A stretch of 64,000 bases of DNA from Nocardioides sp. URHA0020 (GTDB lineage: Bacteria; Actinomycetota; Actinomycetes; Propionibacteriales; Nocardioidaceae), in contig NZ_KK211167.1 of the NCBI RefSeq assembly GCF_000620705.1, positions 1 to 64,000 of the forward strand, read 5' to 3'. The position numbers were made by a program, and so were the translations under genes. Position 1 is the stretch's first letter; the number at the start of each line of letters is the position of its first letter. Under the pieces are notes generated by a model. That model did not search any database and had not been told where the DNA came from. It was given only the letters and a program-made list of their open reading frames with translations. Below are positions 8,503 through 18,253 of this stretch, piece after piece.

Positions 8503-9693
8503 ATGCGCACCCAGGTCGCCATCATCGGCGCGGGCCCGTCCGGCCTGCTCCTCTCCCACCTCCTCGCCGCCGACGGCATCGAGTCCGTCGTCCTCGAGAC
8601 CCGGTCGGAGGAGTACGTCGCCGGGCGGATCCGCGCCGGCATCCTCGAGCAGTCCACGGTCGACCTGCTGCGCGAGGTCGGTCTCGGCGACCGGCTGGAC
8701 CGCGAGGGCGACCCGCACCGCGGCATCTACCTCCAGTGGCCCGGCGAGCGCCACCACCTGGACTTCGTGGACCTCGCCGGCCGGTCGGTCTTCGTCTACG
8801 GCCAGACCGAGGTGCAGAAGGACCTGGTCGCGGCTCGCACCGCGGCCGGGCAGGAGATCCACTACGAGATCAGCGAGACCGCGCTGCACGACACCGCGTC
8901 CTCGGGCTCGGGGACGGACCGGCCCTCGGTGACCTTCACCGATCGCGCCGGGGTCGCCCAGCGGCTGGAGGCCGACGTGGTGGTCGGCTGCGACGGCTCC
9001 TTCGGCCCGTCGCGCCAGACCGTCCCGCAGGCGGTACGGCGCACCTGGGAGAAGACCTATCCCTACTCCTGGCTGGGCATCCTCGCCGATGTCGCCCCGT
9101 CGACCGACGAGCTGATCTATGCCCGGCACCCCGACGGGTTCGCCATGCACTCGATGCGGTCGGCGACGGTGTCGCGGCTCTACCTGCAGGTGCCCAACGA
9201 CACCCGGATCGACGACTGGTCCGACGACCGGATCTGGGACGCGCTCGCGACCCGGCTCGGCCACGGGCAGGACGGCTGGCACCTCACGCCCGGTCCGGTG
9301 ACCGACAAGAGCGTGCTGCCGATGCGCTCGTTCGTCCAGCAGCCGATGCGGCACGGCCGCCTCTTCCTCGCCGGCGACGCGGCGCACATCGTGCCGCCGA
9401 CCGGCGCCAAGGGACTCAACCTCGCGGTCGCCGACGTCGCCCTCCTGGCACCGGCCCTGGTGGCCCTGCTGCAGAAGGACCACCCCGGCCTCGCCGACGC
9501 GTACTCCGACGCCGCGCTGCGCCGGGTCTGGAGGTGCACCCACTTCTCGTGGTGGATGACGACGATGCTGCACACCAGCGGCGACCCGTTCGACGAGCAG
9601 CTCCAGCTCGCGCAGCTGCGCTGGGTCACGTCGAGCGAGGCCGGCGCGACCGGGCTCGCCGAGAACTACGCCGGCCTGCCCATCGGCTACTGA
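8503..9693 (+). CDS. pobA: 4-hydroxybenzoate 3-monooxygenase
   Basis: A 396-residue class A flavoprotein monooxygenase that hydroxylates 4-hydroxybenzoate to protocatechuate using NAD(P)H and O2. The N-terminal FAD motif is IIGAGPSGLLLSHLL; VVVGCDGSFGPSRQ is the middle DG motif and LFLAGDAAHIVPPTGAKGLNLA the second FAD motif. ATG at 8503 (MRTQVAIIGAGPSG) gives the usual family start and length; a GTG 36 bases upstream is unlikely. It supplies the substrate of PcaHG encoded next door. Confidence 0.95.
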   Translation: MRTQVAIIGAGPSGLLLSHLLAADGIESVVLETRSEEYVAGRIRAGILEQSTVDLLREVGLGDRLDREGDPHRGIYLQWPGERHHLDFVDLAGRSVFVYGQTEVQKDLVAARTAAGQEIHYEISETALHDTASSGSGTDRPSVTFTDRAGVAQRLEADVVVGCDGSFGPSRQTVPQAVRRTWEKTYPYSWLGILADVAPSTDELIYARHPDGFAMHSMRSATVSRLYLQVPNDTRIDDWSDDRIWDALATRLGHGQDGWHLTPGPVTDKSVLPMRSFVQQPMRHGRLFLAGDAAHIVPPTGAKGLNLAVADVALLAPALVALLQKDHPGLADAYSDAALRRVWRCTHFSWWMTTMLHTSGDPFDEQLQLAQLRWVTSSEAGATGLAENYAGLPIGY

Positions 9694-9760
9694 GCTTCCA
9701 CAGCGTTCGTACAGGAAGTTCCGGGTCCTACTCCCAGGATCGTCGGGTCGACTGAGGACC

Positions 9761-11116
9761 ATGAGCGACCACGAATCCTTTGACGAGACGCGCCCGATCG
9801 AGCGCAGCCCCCAGCCCCCGGCGTACGACCCCTACGGCAACCCCTACCAGGACCCGTACGCCGCCCCGTTCCACCAGGCCGCAGCGCAGCCCGCGCCGCA
9901 GGCAGCCCGCCGCGCCGCCTGGAGCTGGCGCTCCACCCTCGCCGGTGCCGTCGCCGGTGGCGTCATCGCGGCCTCGGTCGCGGTCCCGGTCAGCTGGGCC
10001 TTCGCCCACGGCGGCGGGTCCAGCGTCGCCGACAGCCCGGCCGCCGCCGCGCCCCAGACCCCCCAGACCCCCCAGACCCCGCAGCAGACCCAGCCCGAGA
10101 CCGGCGACGGCTCCGGTGGCGCGTTCGGGTACGGCGGCCCGGGCCAGCAGGACCAGCAGCAGGACCAGCAGCAGGGCGGCAGCACCAGCAGCCAGGCCGG
10201 CAACCAGACCGACGCGACCGCCGACCAGTCCCAGGGCGTCGTCCTGATCGACACCACGACGACCGCCGGCGAGGCCGCGGGCACCGGCCTGGTCCTGGAC
10301 TCCTCCGGCCTGGTCCTCACCAACTACCACGTCGTCGAGGGCTCGACCTCCGTCAAGGTCACCATCGCGTCGAGCGGCGACACCTACGACGCCACGGTCG
10401 TCGGCCACGACCAGACCGCCGACGTCGCGCTGCTCCAGCTCGACGACGCGAGCGGGCTCGCCACGATCGACCTGGACGAGAGCGACGACCCCGCGGTCTC
10501 CGACGCCGTCACCGCCGTCGGCAACGCGCAGGGCCAGGGCTTCCTCTCGGCCTCGACCGGCTCGGTCGTCGCGCTCGACCAGTCGATCGACACCCAGTCC
10601 GAGGGCACCGTCGCCGGCGAGCACCTCACCGGCCTGATCGAGACCGACGCCTACGTCGTGGGCGGCTACTCCGGTGGCGCCCTGCTCGACGGCGACGGCG
10701 AGGTCGTCGGCATCACCACCGCCGCCTCCAGCGGCGGGCAGACCCAGAGCTACGCGGTGCCGATCGAGGACGCGCTCGGCGTCGTCCAGCAGATCGAGGA
10801 CGGCAACGGCTCCGACGAGGTGCAGGTCGGCCCGTCGGCGTACCTGGGCGTCTCCATCAGCCAGCAGGCCGCCCAGTCGGCCTCGTCCGGCGTCCAGGTC
10901 GGCCAGGTCGAGAGCGGCGGCGCGGCCGCCGGGGCCGGCATCGAGGCGGGTGCCACCATCACCGGCATCGACGACACCACCATCACGTCGTACGACGTGC
11001 TCAAGTCGGCGCTCGCGACCCGCGAGCCCGGTGACTCGGTGACGCTGAGCTGGACCGACGCGTCCGGCGGCACCCACAGCGCGAAGGTGACGCTCGGAGA
11101 GTCGCCGGTCAACTGA
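9761..11116 (+). CDS. membrane-anchored HtrA-like serine protease with PDZ domain
   Basis: A 451-residue S1C-type protease. The N-terminal cytoplasmic tail (residues 1-50) is rich in Pro, Tyr and Gln; one transmembrane helix follows (about 58-83, AGAVAGGVIAASVAVPVSWAFA); then a Pro/Gln/Thr low-complexity linker with PQT repeats. The catalytic domain shows His in LVLTNYHVVEG, Asp in TADVALLQL and Ser in GGYSGGALLDGDG. The loop before the serine differs from the usual NPGNSGGP. A PDZ domain ends the protein (AYLGVSI to the terminus). A role in envelope protein quality control is inferred from the family. Confidence 0.88.
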   Translation: MSDHESFDETRPIERSPQPPAYDPYGNPYQDPYAAPFHQAAAQPAPQAARRAAWSWRSTLAGAVAGGVIAASVAVPVSWAFAHGGGSSVADSPAAAAPQTPQTPQTPQQTQPETGDGSGGAFGYGGPGQQDQQQDQQQGGSTSSQAGNQTDATADQSQGVVLIDTTTTAGEAAGTGLVLDSSGLVLTNYHVVEGSTSVKVTIASSGDTYDATVVGHDQTADVALLQLDDASGLATIDLDESDDPAVSDAVTAVGNAQGQGFLSASTGSVVALDQSIDTQSEGTVAGEHLTGLIETDAYVVGGYSGGALLDGDGEVVGITTAASSGGQTQSYAVPIEDALGVVQQIEDGNGSDEVQVGPSAYLGVSISQQAAQSASSGVQVGQVESGGAAAGAGIEAGATITGIDDTTITSYDVLKSALATREPGDSVTLSWTDASGGTHSAKVTLGESPVN

Positions 11117-11133
11117 CCCGGCTTCCGCCGGGT
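11116..11133. terminator. short hairpin after the HtrA-like gene
   Basis: Arms ACCCGGC and GCCGGGT (7 bp, loop TTCC) begin on the last base of the protease stop codon. No U tract follows, as is common in high-GC actinobacteria. Confidence 0.45.
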
Positions 11134-11151
11134 GGCCCCTAGGGTCGGCCC

Positions 11152-11907
11152 GTGGACGCTCTCCTGGCGGCGGTCGTGGTCGTCACGCTCTGCGTGGCGA
11201 CCGCGGCCGCCGTTCGTGCGAGACGGCTCGGGCACCCGCTCGGCGCCGGCATCCGCGGCGTCGGTGCGGCGCGCAGCATCGCGACCGGCCTGGCGATCGC
11301 CGCCGCCGGCATGCTGGTCACCACCGGCCTGATGGCGGTCGCCGGCGTCGCGCACGTCGACGGGGTCGAGCTGCACGTCGGCGTGCTCCTCCTCGGCGCG
11401 CTGGTCTTCACGCTCTCCGCGTACGTCGAGGAGCTGCTCTTCCGCGTCCTCATGCTCGGCGGGCTGGTGCGCCTCACCGGACGCCCGTGGCTCGCGCTCG
11501 CCGTCATGGCCGCCATGGTGGGCGCCTTCCACCTCGCGACCACCGCGCACACGACCGCACTGTCAGTGCTCAGCAGCACCCTCGGCGGCGTGATGTACGG
11601 CGTCGCCTTCCTCCGCACCGGCAGCCTCTGGCTGGGCGTGGGGGTGCACCTCGGCTGGAACTGGTGGCAGGGCACCGTCCTCGGCTTCACCGTCAGCGGC
11701 ACCGACGACTACAGCGGGGCGCTGCTGCAGGTGCACCCGGCGGGCGCCGACTGGCTCGGCGGAGGCGACTACGGCCCGGAGGGCAGCGTGCTGTCGCTCG
11801 TCGGTCGCCTGGTGATCATCGGGCTGGTCCTGGCCGTCACGGCGGGACCGGGTCGCCCTTCACCCGGTACTTCCAGTAGCTGTAGCCCAGCAGCCCGAGG
11901 GCGATGA
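11152..11907 (+). CDS. CPBP-family intramembrane metalloprotease
   Basis: A 251-residue polytopic membrane protein starting at GTG. The CPBP (CAAX protease/bacteriocin-processing) motifs are visible: EELLFR near residue 92, AFHLATT around residue 122 and HLGWNWWQG near residue 167. Substrate is unknown. It follows the HtrA-like gene on the same strand, but a hairpin separates them. Its last 71 bp overlap the convergent gene at 11837-12289. Confidence 0.85.
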   Translation: MDALLAAVVVVTLCVATAAAVRARRLGHPLGAGIRGVGAARSIATGLAIAAAGMLVTTGLMAVAGVAHVDGVELHVGVLLLGALVFTLSAYVEELLFRVLMLGGLVRLTGRPWLALAVMAAMVGAFHLATTAHTTALSVLSSTLGGVMYGVAFLRTGSLWLGVGVHLGWNWWQGTVLGFTVSGTDDYSGALLQVHPAGADWLGGGDYGPEGSVLSLVGRLVIIGLVLAVTAGPGRPSPGTSSSCSPAARGR

Positions 11908-12289
11908 ACCCGGACAGCACCAGGGTGACCCCGGTCGCGGGGCCGCCCACCAGCCACCACGACTCGCGCACCGGCCACCAGCCGGGAGCGGACGGGCTGA
12001 TGATCCACAGCACCCCGACGGCGAGGATGGCCAGTGCGCCCAGCGCCGAGAGGACGATGCGCAGCCACGTCTCGACCCCCTCGGCGGCGGTCCGCTTGGC
12101 GACCCGCTCGACCGGTGCCAGCCGGCGCTCGGCCCACTCGTACTGCTGCGACAGCACGACCAGGCCGGCGAAGAGCATCAGCAGCCCGGGACCGGGCAGC
12201 ACCAGGGCGGCGATGCCGGCGACCACCAGCGTCCAGCCGACCACCTCCAGCAGGATGCGCCTGAGGGCGGCGCGACCGGAGATAGCCAT
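11837..12289 (-). CDS. PGPGW-motif small membrane protein
   Basis: A 150-residue membrane protein with paired N-terminal helices (about residues 12-45) around LPGPGLLMLFAGLVVLSQQYEWAERR, the motif of the putative transmembrane PGPGW family. Two further helices follow after a basic linker. Function unknown. The convergent CPBP gene overlaps it by 71 bp. Confidence 0.75.
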   Translation of the reverse strand: MAISGRAALRRILLEVVGWTLVVAGIAALVLPGPGLLMLFAGLVVLSQQYEWAERRLAPVERVAKRTAAEGVETWLRIVLSALGALAILAVGVLWIISPSAPGWWPVRESWWLVGGPATGVTLVLSGFIALGLLGYSYWKYRVKGDPVPP

Positions 12290-12341
12290 GCCCCGAGCCT
12301 GCCAGACCCGGTCAACCGGGCGGCGGCGCAGGACCGGTGGG

Positions 12342-13004
12342 TCAGGCCGCCAGGCTCAGGTCGTCGCGAGCGACGTCGGGGTCGATGCCGTCGGGCACCC
12401 GCACGAGGCGGGCGTGCACGTGCGGGGGCACGGCGAGCCGGGTCAGGATCAGCACGGCGCCGCTGGTCGCGACGAGGGCGTAGATCAGGTTGGCGTCGAT
12501 GTCGGCGATCAGTCCGTAGGCACCCGCGAGGGCGGCATCGACGATCAGCATCGCCCAGGCCGAGGCCGCGATCGCGGACACGTCGTGCGAGCGCCACGCG
12601 GTGACCGCGGCGGGGCCCACCATCAAGGTGATGGAGCAGCCGAGCGCCACGATGATCGGCCGGGAGCCGAGGACCGGCACCAGAGCCGTCAGGACCGCGA
12701 TCGCGGCCGCCCAGACGAGCGGCATCCACAGGCGGTCCCGGTCGCCGCCGCGACGCCAGGCGAGGACCATCGCGCCGGCCGTGCCGGGCAGGGCGAGCAG
12801 TGCCGGGAGGACCACCCAGACCTCGTGCTCGACGACGCCGAAGGTCGTCCAAGCGATGCCACTGACCGTCGAGTTCGCGAGCGCGGCGACGCTGACCCCG
12901 GCGGCGCTGCCGGAGCGCGCGAGCTTGCGCATCTGGGGGACGGTGTAGGCGAACGCCAGGAGCGTGCCGGCCAGGCCGACGACGGTCGCGAGCGAGAGGT
13001 TCAC
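12342..13004 (-). CDS. PQ-loop/SemiSWEET-like membrane protein
   Basis: A 220-residue polytopic protein starting at GTG. Near the N-terminus it has VPQMRKLARSGSAAGVSVAA, the proline-glutamine motif and following RSGSxxGVS stretch of PQ-loop proteins. About seven hydrophobic segments can be traced. PQ-loop proteins include SWEET sugar carriers and lysosomal amino-acid exporters, but the bacterial members of this size have no agreed substrate. The last 25 residues are charged. Confidence 0.6.
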   Translation of the reverse strand: MNLSLATVVGLAGTLLAFAYTVPQMRKLARSGSAAGVSVAALANSTVSGIAWTTFGVVEHEVWVVLPALLALPGTAGAMVLAWRRGGDRDRLWMPLVWAAAIAVLTALVPVLGSRPIIVALGCSITLMVGPAAVTAWRSHDVSAIAASAWAMLIVDAALAGAYGLIADIDANLIYALVATSGAVLILTRLAVPPHVHARLVRVPDGIDPDVARDDLSLAA

Positions 13005-13026
13005 GGGCTTCTTCTTCTGGACACAG

Positions 13027-13076
13027 ACGACGGCCGCCGGGAGCCGGTGGGCAACCGGGCTCCCGACGACCGTCGT
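13027..13076 (-). promoter_or_regulatory. hairpin in the leader of the PQ-loop gene
   Basis: Nested inverted repeats: outer ACGACGG/CCGTCGT and inner CGGGAGCC/GGGCTCCCG (one mismatch). It ends 22 bp before the GTG at 13004 and about 160 bp past the enoyl-CoA hydratase stop, so it could be a late terminator of that gene or a leader structure. The rest of 13077-13239 contains no gene I can support; it is locally less GC-rich near 13130-13165. Confidence 0.4.
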
Positions 13077-13239
13077 CGAGGCTGACTAGGGAGGGCGGTC
13101 GACGGCGCGCACGCCGGGCGACACGCTCCATCGTACGGTTCTTACGGACCATATTCGACCAAAAGCATGGTGCGTCAGGGTGATGTCACCCACAGATCGT
13201 CCCGTGCTACGACGTCCAGACAGGAAGATATCCCGTTTC

Positions 13240-14004
13240 TCAGTGACCCCGGTACTGCGGCGAGCGCTTCTCGGCGAACGCGGTCGCACCCTCCTGGGCG
13301 TCGGCGGAGACGAAGACCGGCAGGATGATGTCGAGCTGCTTGGCCCAGGCCTCGGCGGCGGTCCAGTCCCGAGCCGCCCGGGCGACCTGCTTGGTGACCG
13401 CGACGGCCAGCGGGCCGTTGGCCGCGATCACGGCGGCGAGCCCGAGGGCACCCTCGAGCGCCCCGCCGGCGGGGGTCACCCGGTTGACCAGGCCGAGGTC
13501 GGCCGCTCGCTGGGCGGTGATCGGATCACCGGTCAGCAGCAGCTCCAGGGCGATCGCCTGCGGGATCCGCTGCGGCAGCAACATCGCGGCCCCACCACCG
13601 GCCACCAGCGCCCGCTTCACCTCCGGTACGCCGAGGTGGGCGTCCTCGGCGGCGACGACCAGGTCGCAGGCGAGCAGCAGCTCGAAGCCACCCGCGACGG
13701 CCCAGCCCTCGACCGCGGCGATCAGCGGCTTGCGCGGCGGCGCCTCGGTCAGGCCACCGAGACCGCGCCCCTCGATGGTCGGCGACTCACCGCGCAGGAA
13801 GGCCTTGAGGTCCATGCCCGCGCTGAACGTGCCGCCGGCGCCGGTCAGCACCCCGGCCCGCAGCTCGTCGTCCGCGTCCAGCTGGTCGAGCGCCGCGGCC
13901 AGACCGGCCGCCACCGCCCCGTTGATCGCGTTCCTCGCCTCGGGCCGGTTGATCGTGATGACCAGGACGCTCTCGCGCCGCTCGACCAGTACCTCGTCCG
14001 CCAT
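13240..14004 (-). CDS. enoyl-CoA hydratase/isomerase (crotonase) family protein
   Basis: A 254-residue crotonase-fold enzyme. It shows NRPEARNAIN at the N-terminus, the first oxyanion-hole segment AGMDLKAFLRG near residue 65 and the second in AAVEGWAVAGGFELLLACDLVVAAEDAHLGVPEV around residue 100. The catalytic glutamate region reads LGVPEVKRAL, so one of the two hydratase glutamates may be present, but sequence cannot separate hydratase from isomerase or hydrolase. The next upstream gene is npdG, 30 bp away, possibly in the same transcript. Confidence 0.85.
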   Translation of the reverse strand: MADEVLVERRESVLVITINRPEARNAINGAVAAGLAAALDQLDADDELRAGVLTGAGGTFSAGMDLKAFLRGESPTIEGRGLGGLTEAPPRKPLIAAVEGWAVAGGFELLLACDLVVAAEDAHLGVPEVKRALVAGGGAAMLLPQRIPQAIALELLLTGDPITAQRAADLGLVNRVTPAGGALEGALGLAAVIAANGPLAVAVTKQVARAARDWTAAEAWAKQLDIILPVFVSADAQEGATAFAEKRSPQYRGH

Positions 14005-14034
14005 GGCTGCTCTCCTCGCTCGTCCGGGTGACGC

Positions 14035-14712
14035 TCAGATGTCGGTGACCCGGATCCCGGCGTGGGCCTTGTAGCGGCGGTTCACGCTGATCAGGTTGGC
14101 CGTCAGGGCCTCGACCTGGTGGGCGTTGCGGAGACGGCCGCCGTAGACGCCGCGGACACCGGGGATGGTGGCGGCGAGGTCCTGGACCAGGTCGGTGGCC
14201 TCGCGGACGTCACCCAGCACCAGGACGTCGGTGTCGACCGAGGCGACCTCGGGGTCCTCGAGCAGCACGGCGCTGACGTTGTGGAAGGCGCCGACCACGG
14301 TGCTCTCGGCGAGGATGCCCTGCGCCTGCTGGGCCGCCGAGCCCTCCTCGACCGGCAGCGCGTAGGCGCCCTGCTTGTCGAAGCCCAGCGGGTTGACGCA
14401 GTCGACGACGATCTTGCCCGCCAGCACGTCGGCGAGCGACGTCAGCAGCTCGGGGTGGCCGTCCCACGGGACCGCGACGACGACGATGTCGCCGGCCGCG
14501 GCGGCGCCGGCGTTGTCGGCGCCAGTCACCGTGCCCCCGACCGCCTCGGCCAGCGTGGCTGCGGCCTCGGCGGCGCGCTCGGCGCTGCGACTGCCGATCA
14601 CGACGGGCAGCCCGGCGGCCGCGAAGCGCCGGGCCAGACCACGGCCCTGCGGTCCGGTGCCACCCAGCACGGCGACGGTCCTGCCAGCGAGGGACTCGGG
14701 AAGGTTGCTCAT
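14035..14712 (-). CDS. npdG: coenzyme F420-dependent NADP reductase
   Basis: A 225-residue Rossmann protein exchanging hydride between F420 and NADP. The nucleotide-binding motif is [19 protein letters not shown] with SRSAERA as the NADP-phosphate-binding stretch, followed by [14 protein letters not shown] and [31 protein letters not shown] at 14712 is chosen because it places the Rossmann motif near the N-terminus. A Ddn-like F420-dependent protein at 58433-58900 supports F420 use in this organism. Confidence 0.87.
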   Translation of the reverse strand: MSNLPESLAGRTVAVLGGTGPQGRGLARRFAAAGLPVVIGSRSAERAAEAAATLAEAVGGTVTGADNAGAAAAGDIVVVAVPWDGHPELLTSLADVLAGKIVVDCVNPLGFDKQGAYALPVEEGSAAQQAQGILAESTVVGAFHNVSAVLLEDPEVASVDTDVLVLGDVREATDLVQDLAATIPGVRGVYGGRLRNAHQVEALTANLISVNRRYKAHAGIRVTDI

Positions 14713-14813
14713 GCCGGCCACTCTGTCAGCCGCTCGCCGGGTCGTCGCGGTCGAGTCAGGTTGTGGACGTCGTTCCCCTTGCGGGTTCCCGGCCTTTCCG
14801 GTCTGATCGACCC

Positions 14814-16868
14814 ATGGCATCGGTCGCCGCTGAGGCGGCACCCTCGGAGCCGGCCGTCGGCGGTCCGATCACCCTCGAGGGACGGGCGCGGATCCTCGCC
14901 TTCGCGACGATCGGCCTCGGCATGCTGCTGGCAGCGCTCGACGGCACGATCGTGTCGACGGCGTTGCCGACGATCGTCGGCGACCTCGGCGGCAGCGCCC
15001 ACGTGTCGTGGGTGGTGACGTCGTACCTGCTGGCGCAGACGGCGGTCACCGTGGTCATCGGCAAGGTCGGTGACCAGTTCGGCCGCAAGAACGTCTTCCA
15101 GATCAGCGTGACGGTCTTCATCGTCGGCTCGATGCTCTGCGGTCTGTCCCAGGGCATGACCTGGCTGATCGCCTCGCGCGCGATCCAGGGTCTCGGCGCC
15201 GGTGGTCTGACGGTCACCGCGACCGCGCTGATCGCCGACATCATCCCGCTGCGCGAGCGCGGCAAGTTCCAGGGTGCGCTCGGCGCCGTCTTCGGCGTCG
15301 CGACCGTGATCGGTCCGCTGCTGGGCGGGCTGCTGACCGACCACGCCAGCTGGCGCTGGTGCTTCTACATCAACGTGCCGCTCGCAGCGATCGTGATCGT
15401 GGCCGCGCGCTACACCATCCCCAAGGTCCCCGTCGGCGCCAAGCCGCGCATCGACTACCTCGGGATGGCCACCGTCGCGGTCGGCGCGTCCATGCTGGTG
15501 CTGGCGACCAGCTTCGGCGGCACGACCTACCCGTGGGGCTCCTGGCAGATCATCGGTCTGCTCGTCGGCGGGGTCGCCGTGCTGGCGCTCTTCGTGCTCG
15601 TCGAGTCCCGGGCGGCCGAGCCCATCCTGCCGTTGCGCCTCTTCAGGTCCACGGTGTTCTCGAACTGCTGCGGCCTGGCCTTCATCGTCGGCTTCACGAT
15701 GCTGGGCGCGATGACGTTCCTGCCGTCCTTCTTCCAGTACGTCGAGGGCGTGACCGCGACGCAGTCCGGCCTCCGGATGCTGCCGCTGGTGCTCGGACTG
15801 CTGATCACGGCGATCGTGAGCGGCAACATCGTCAGCAAGACCGGCCGCTACAAGGTCTTCCCGGTCGCCGGCGGCCTGGTGATGGCGCTCGGCCTCTTCC
15901 TGCTCTCGACGATGGACCCCTCGACGTCGACCTGGCTGTCGGCCCTCTACCTCTTCGTCCTCGGCATGGGCATCGGCCTGTCCATGCAGGTGCTCACGAT
16001 CATCGTGCAGAGCTCGGTGCCGTACGGCGACCTGGGCGTGGCCACGTCCGGGGTCACCTTCTTCCGCACCATGGGCAGCGCCTTCGGCGCCGCCATCTTC
16101 GGGACCCTCTACGCCAACTTCCTCGGCGACCGGCTGCCGGAGGCCATCGCCCAGAGCCCCGGCGTCACCCCGCCCGACCTGGCGACCCCGAGCGCCCTGC
16201 ACGCCCTCGACGACGCCCTGATCGCGCCCATCGTCAATGCGTACTCCGAGGCCCTGACGCAGGTCTTCCTGTGGGCGGTCCCGGTCGCGCTCGCGGCGTT
16301 CGTCCTCGCGCTCTTCCTGCCGCAGGTCAAGCTCGGCAACAGCCTCGCGCCGTCGGCCAACGACCTCGGCGGCGGCTTCGGTGCGCCCGAGTCGCTGTCC
16401 AACGACGAGGTCCTCGGCCGCAGGATCGCCAACCTGCTCTACGGCCAGCGCCGCGACGTGGTCCTCGACGTCCTCGGTGACCAGACCGACTCGCTCGACG
16501 CCGCCCGGATCTGGGCGCTGGTCCAGGTGCACGGCCTGACCGTCGCGGACCGCCACGCGGACGTCGCCCAGATCGCGCACGCCCGGGCGCTCCCGGCCGC
16601 CATCCTCGAGCCGGTCTTCGCCGACCTGATCGTCGACGGCTTCGCGGAGGGATCACTCCACGACCTCAGCCTGACCCCGGCGGGACACGCCGCGATCGCC
16701 GCGCTGCGGGTGAGGCTGCGGGACTGGATCATCGAGCACCTCGACGGCGTCGAGACCGACCCCGAGGCCGTGTCGGCGGCGATCACCCGCGTCGTGCGCC
16801 GCTTGGTCATCGAGCAGGCGGACAGCAAGGACCGGGCGCCCGCGCTGCTGCCGTCGGGTCAGGGCTAG
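14814..16868 (+). CDS. DHA2-type MFS drug exporter with C-terminal winged-helix-like extension
   Basis: A 684-residue protein, about 180 longer than ordinary 14-helix drug:H+ antiporters. Residues about 25-505 are the transporter, with [17 protein letters not shown] (motif D1), [13 protein letters not shown] (motif A) and [17 protein letters not shown] (motif C). Residues 505-684 are soluble and contain a stretch like a MarR winged helix (about 560-640, [12 protein letters not shown] to [21 protein letters not shown]). The tail ends at the mftF stop, overlapping by 4 bp tail to tail. ATG at 14814 is preferred to a GTG 51 bases upstream. Substrate unknown. Confidence 0.85.
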   Translation: MASVAAEAAPSEPAVGGPITLEGRARILAFATIGLGMLLAALDGTIVSTALPTIVGDLGGSAHVSWVVTSYLLAQTAVTVVIGKVGDQFGRKNVFQISVTVFIVGSMLCGLSQGMTWLIASRAIQGLGAGGLTVTATALIADIIPLRERGKFQGALGAVFGVATVIGPLLGGLLTDHASWRWCFYINVPLAAIVIVAARYTIPKVPVGAKPRIDYLGMATVAVGASMLVLATSFGGTTYPWGSWQIIGLLVGGVAVLALFVLVESRAAEPILPLRLFRSTVFSNCCGLAFIVGFTMLGAMTFLPSFFQYVEGVTATQSGLRMLPLVLGLLITAIVSGNIVSKTGRYKVFPVAGGLVMALGLFLLSTMDPSTSTWLSALYLFVLGMGIGLSMQVLTIIVQSSVPYGDLGVATSGVTFFRTMGSAFGAAIFGTLYANFLGDRLPEAIAQSPGVTPPDLATPSALHALDDALIAPIVNAYSEALTQVFLWAVPVALAAFVLALFLPQVKLGNSLAPSANDLGGGFGAPESLSNDEVLGRRIANLLYGQRRDVVLDVLGDQTDSLDAARIWALVQVHGLTVADRHADVAQIAHARALPAAILEPVFADLIVDGFAEGSLHDLSLTPAGHAAIAALRVRLRDWIIEHLDGVETDPEAVSAAITRVVRRLVIEQADSKDRAPALLPSGQG

Positions 16869-18253
16869 CGCGTACGACGCCCGGTGATCCGGGGCACCAG
16901 CACCCGCGCCGACCCGGCGCGCACGGCGCCCCACCACAGCCCGGCGCCGTACGCCAGGTCGTCGGCCCGTCGCGCGACGAACGCCTCCGCCGCCTGCGCA
17001 GGACGCACCTCGCGATGGTCGAGCAGGTCCCAGAGCATCGCCGCCGCGACGGCCCGGCGGGCCCGGCGGGAGACGAGCGAGGCAGCGGCCGCCCCCGGCC
17101 ACCAGTGCCGCAGCAGCAGGTGCGAGCCCTGCCGCAGCGTCGAGACCGTGACCTCGGCCGTGAGCGACGTGGCCAGCGGGCCGCGGTCGCGGGTGTCCGG
17201 CAGGGTCCGGCCGAGCCGCACGCGCACCAGCGCCACGCAGACGAGCGCCACCGGCAACGACGCACGGCGCTGCGCCGCCAGGGCCAGCACGCCGACCGCG
17301 GGCACGGGCGAGAGCACCGCCGGCGCCATCCAGTCGCCGTGCCGCTGGGCCAGCCACGCCCCTCCGGTGCCGTAGAAGGCCTTGCGGCCCAGCCAGGTCG
17401 ACCAGGTGCCGCGGCTGTCGTGACCGGCGACGTGCGCCGGGTCGTAGCGGACGTGGCGGCCCGCCTGGATCAGTCGCCAGACCAGGTCGACGTCCTCGCC
17501 CACGCGACGGCCCTCGTCGAAGGCACCGTCCTCGAGGTCGGCGACCCGCACCAGCAGGCAGGCGCTCGGCAGCCAGCCGACCTTCGACCACGGGCGCACC
17601 AGCGCCGGCGCGTCGCCCAGGTCGAGCGAGAGCCCGTCGACGTCCCAGCGCTCGAACCGCTGCGGATCGTCGCTGCGGGCGACCCCCTGCACACGTGGAC
17701 CGACAGCCGCCACGCGCGGATCCGCGAAGTGGCCGGCGAGACCGCGCAGGCTCTCGACGTCGACGACGACGTCGGAGTCCACGAACGCGACGTACGGCGT
17801 CCGCACCTCCCCCAGTCCGGCGTTGCGGGCTCCGGCCGGCCCGAGGTTGGAGGGCAGCGCCACCAGCCGGGCGCCATGTCGTCCCACGACGCCCGCCACC
17901 GCCGCCGGGTCGTGCGAGGCGTCGTCGACCACGACGACCGACAGGCCGGCGAGCCCGTGCAGCAGCCGGTCGAGACGATCGGCGCGGTCGCGGACCGGGA
18001 CGACGACCGTGATCTCGGTGGCAGCAACCGCGGTGTCGATCACCGGCGTCGCCAGGTTGGCCGCCAGCAGCCGCTCGGCGACGGCACCCGTGGTGGGGTC
18101 GCGCACCGCGAGCACCTCCCCGCGCTGCAGCGACGGTGCGGGCTCCTTCAGCCGCAGCACCCGCAGCGGCGAGCCGCCGACCAGGGTGCGGCCCCCGTCG
18201 TGGACGCGTACGTCGTCGCCGACCCGCACCCGGAAGCCGGTGGGCAGCGTCAT
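16865..18253 (-). CDS. mftF: mycofactocin glycosyltransferase MftF
   Basis: A 462-residue protein. The N-terminal ~90 residues are the MftF-specific region; a GT-A fold family 2 domain follows (about 80-300) with [16 protein letters not shown], the DXD-like [14 protein letters not shown] and [21 protein letters not shown]. The C-terminal part is hydrophobic and probably membrane associated. MftF adds a glucose chain to premycofactocin in mycobacteria. Last gene of the mft operon, coupled to the SDR gene by ATGA. Confidence 0.93.
   Translation of the reverse strand: MTLPTGFRVRVGDDVRVHDGGRTLVGGSPLRVLRLKEPAPSLQRGEVLAVRDPTTGAVAERLLAANLATPVIDTAVAATEITVVVPVRDRADRLDRLLHGLAGLSVVVVDDASHDPAAVAGVVGRHGARLVALPSNLGPAGARNAGLGEVRTPYVAFVDSDVVVDVESLRGLAGHFADPRVAAVGPRVQGVARSDDPQRFERWDVDGLSLDLGDAPALVRPWSKVGWLPSACLLVRVADLEDGAFDEGRRVGEDVDLVWRLIQAGRHVRYDPAHVAGHDSRGTWSTWLGRKAFYGTGGAWLAQRHGDWMAPAVLSPVPAVGVLALAAQRRASLPVALVCVALVRVRLGRTLPDTRDRGPLATSLTAEVTVSTLRQGSHLLLRHWWPGAAAASLVSRRARRAVAAAMLWDLLDHREVRPAQAAEAFVARRADDLAYGAGLWWGAVRAGSARVLVPRITGRRTR

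Noticed and set aside
12178..13152. Arg-rich leader peptide before the PQ-loop gene (arginine attenuator idea)
   Set aside because: The Arg run is what GC-rich DNA gives in this frame, and no ribosome site or conserved leader pattern is seen.
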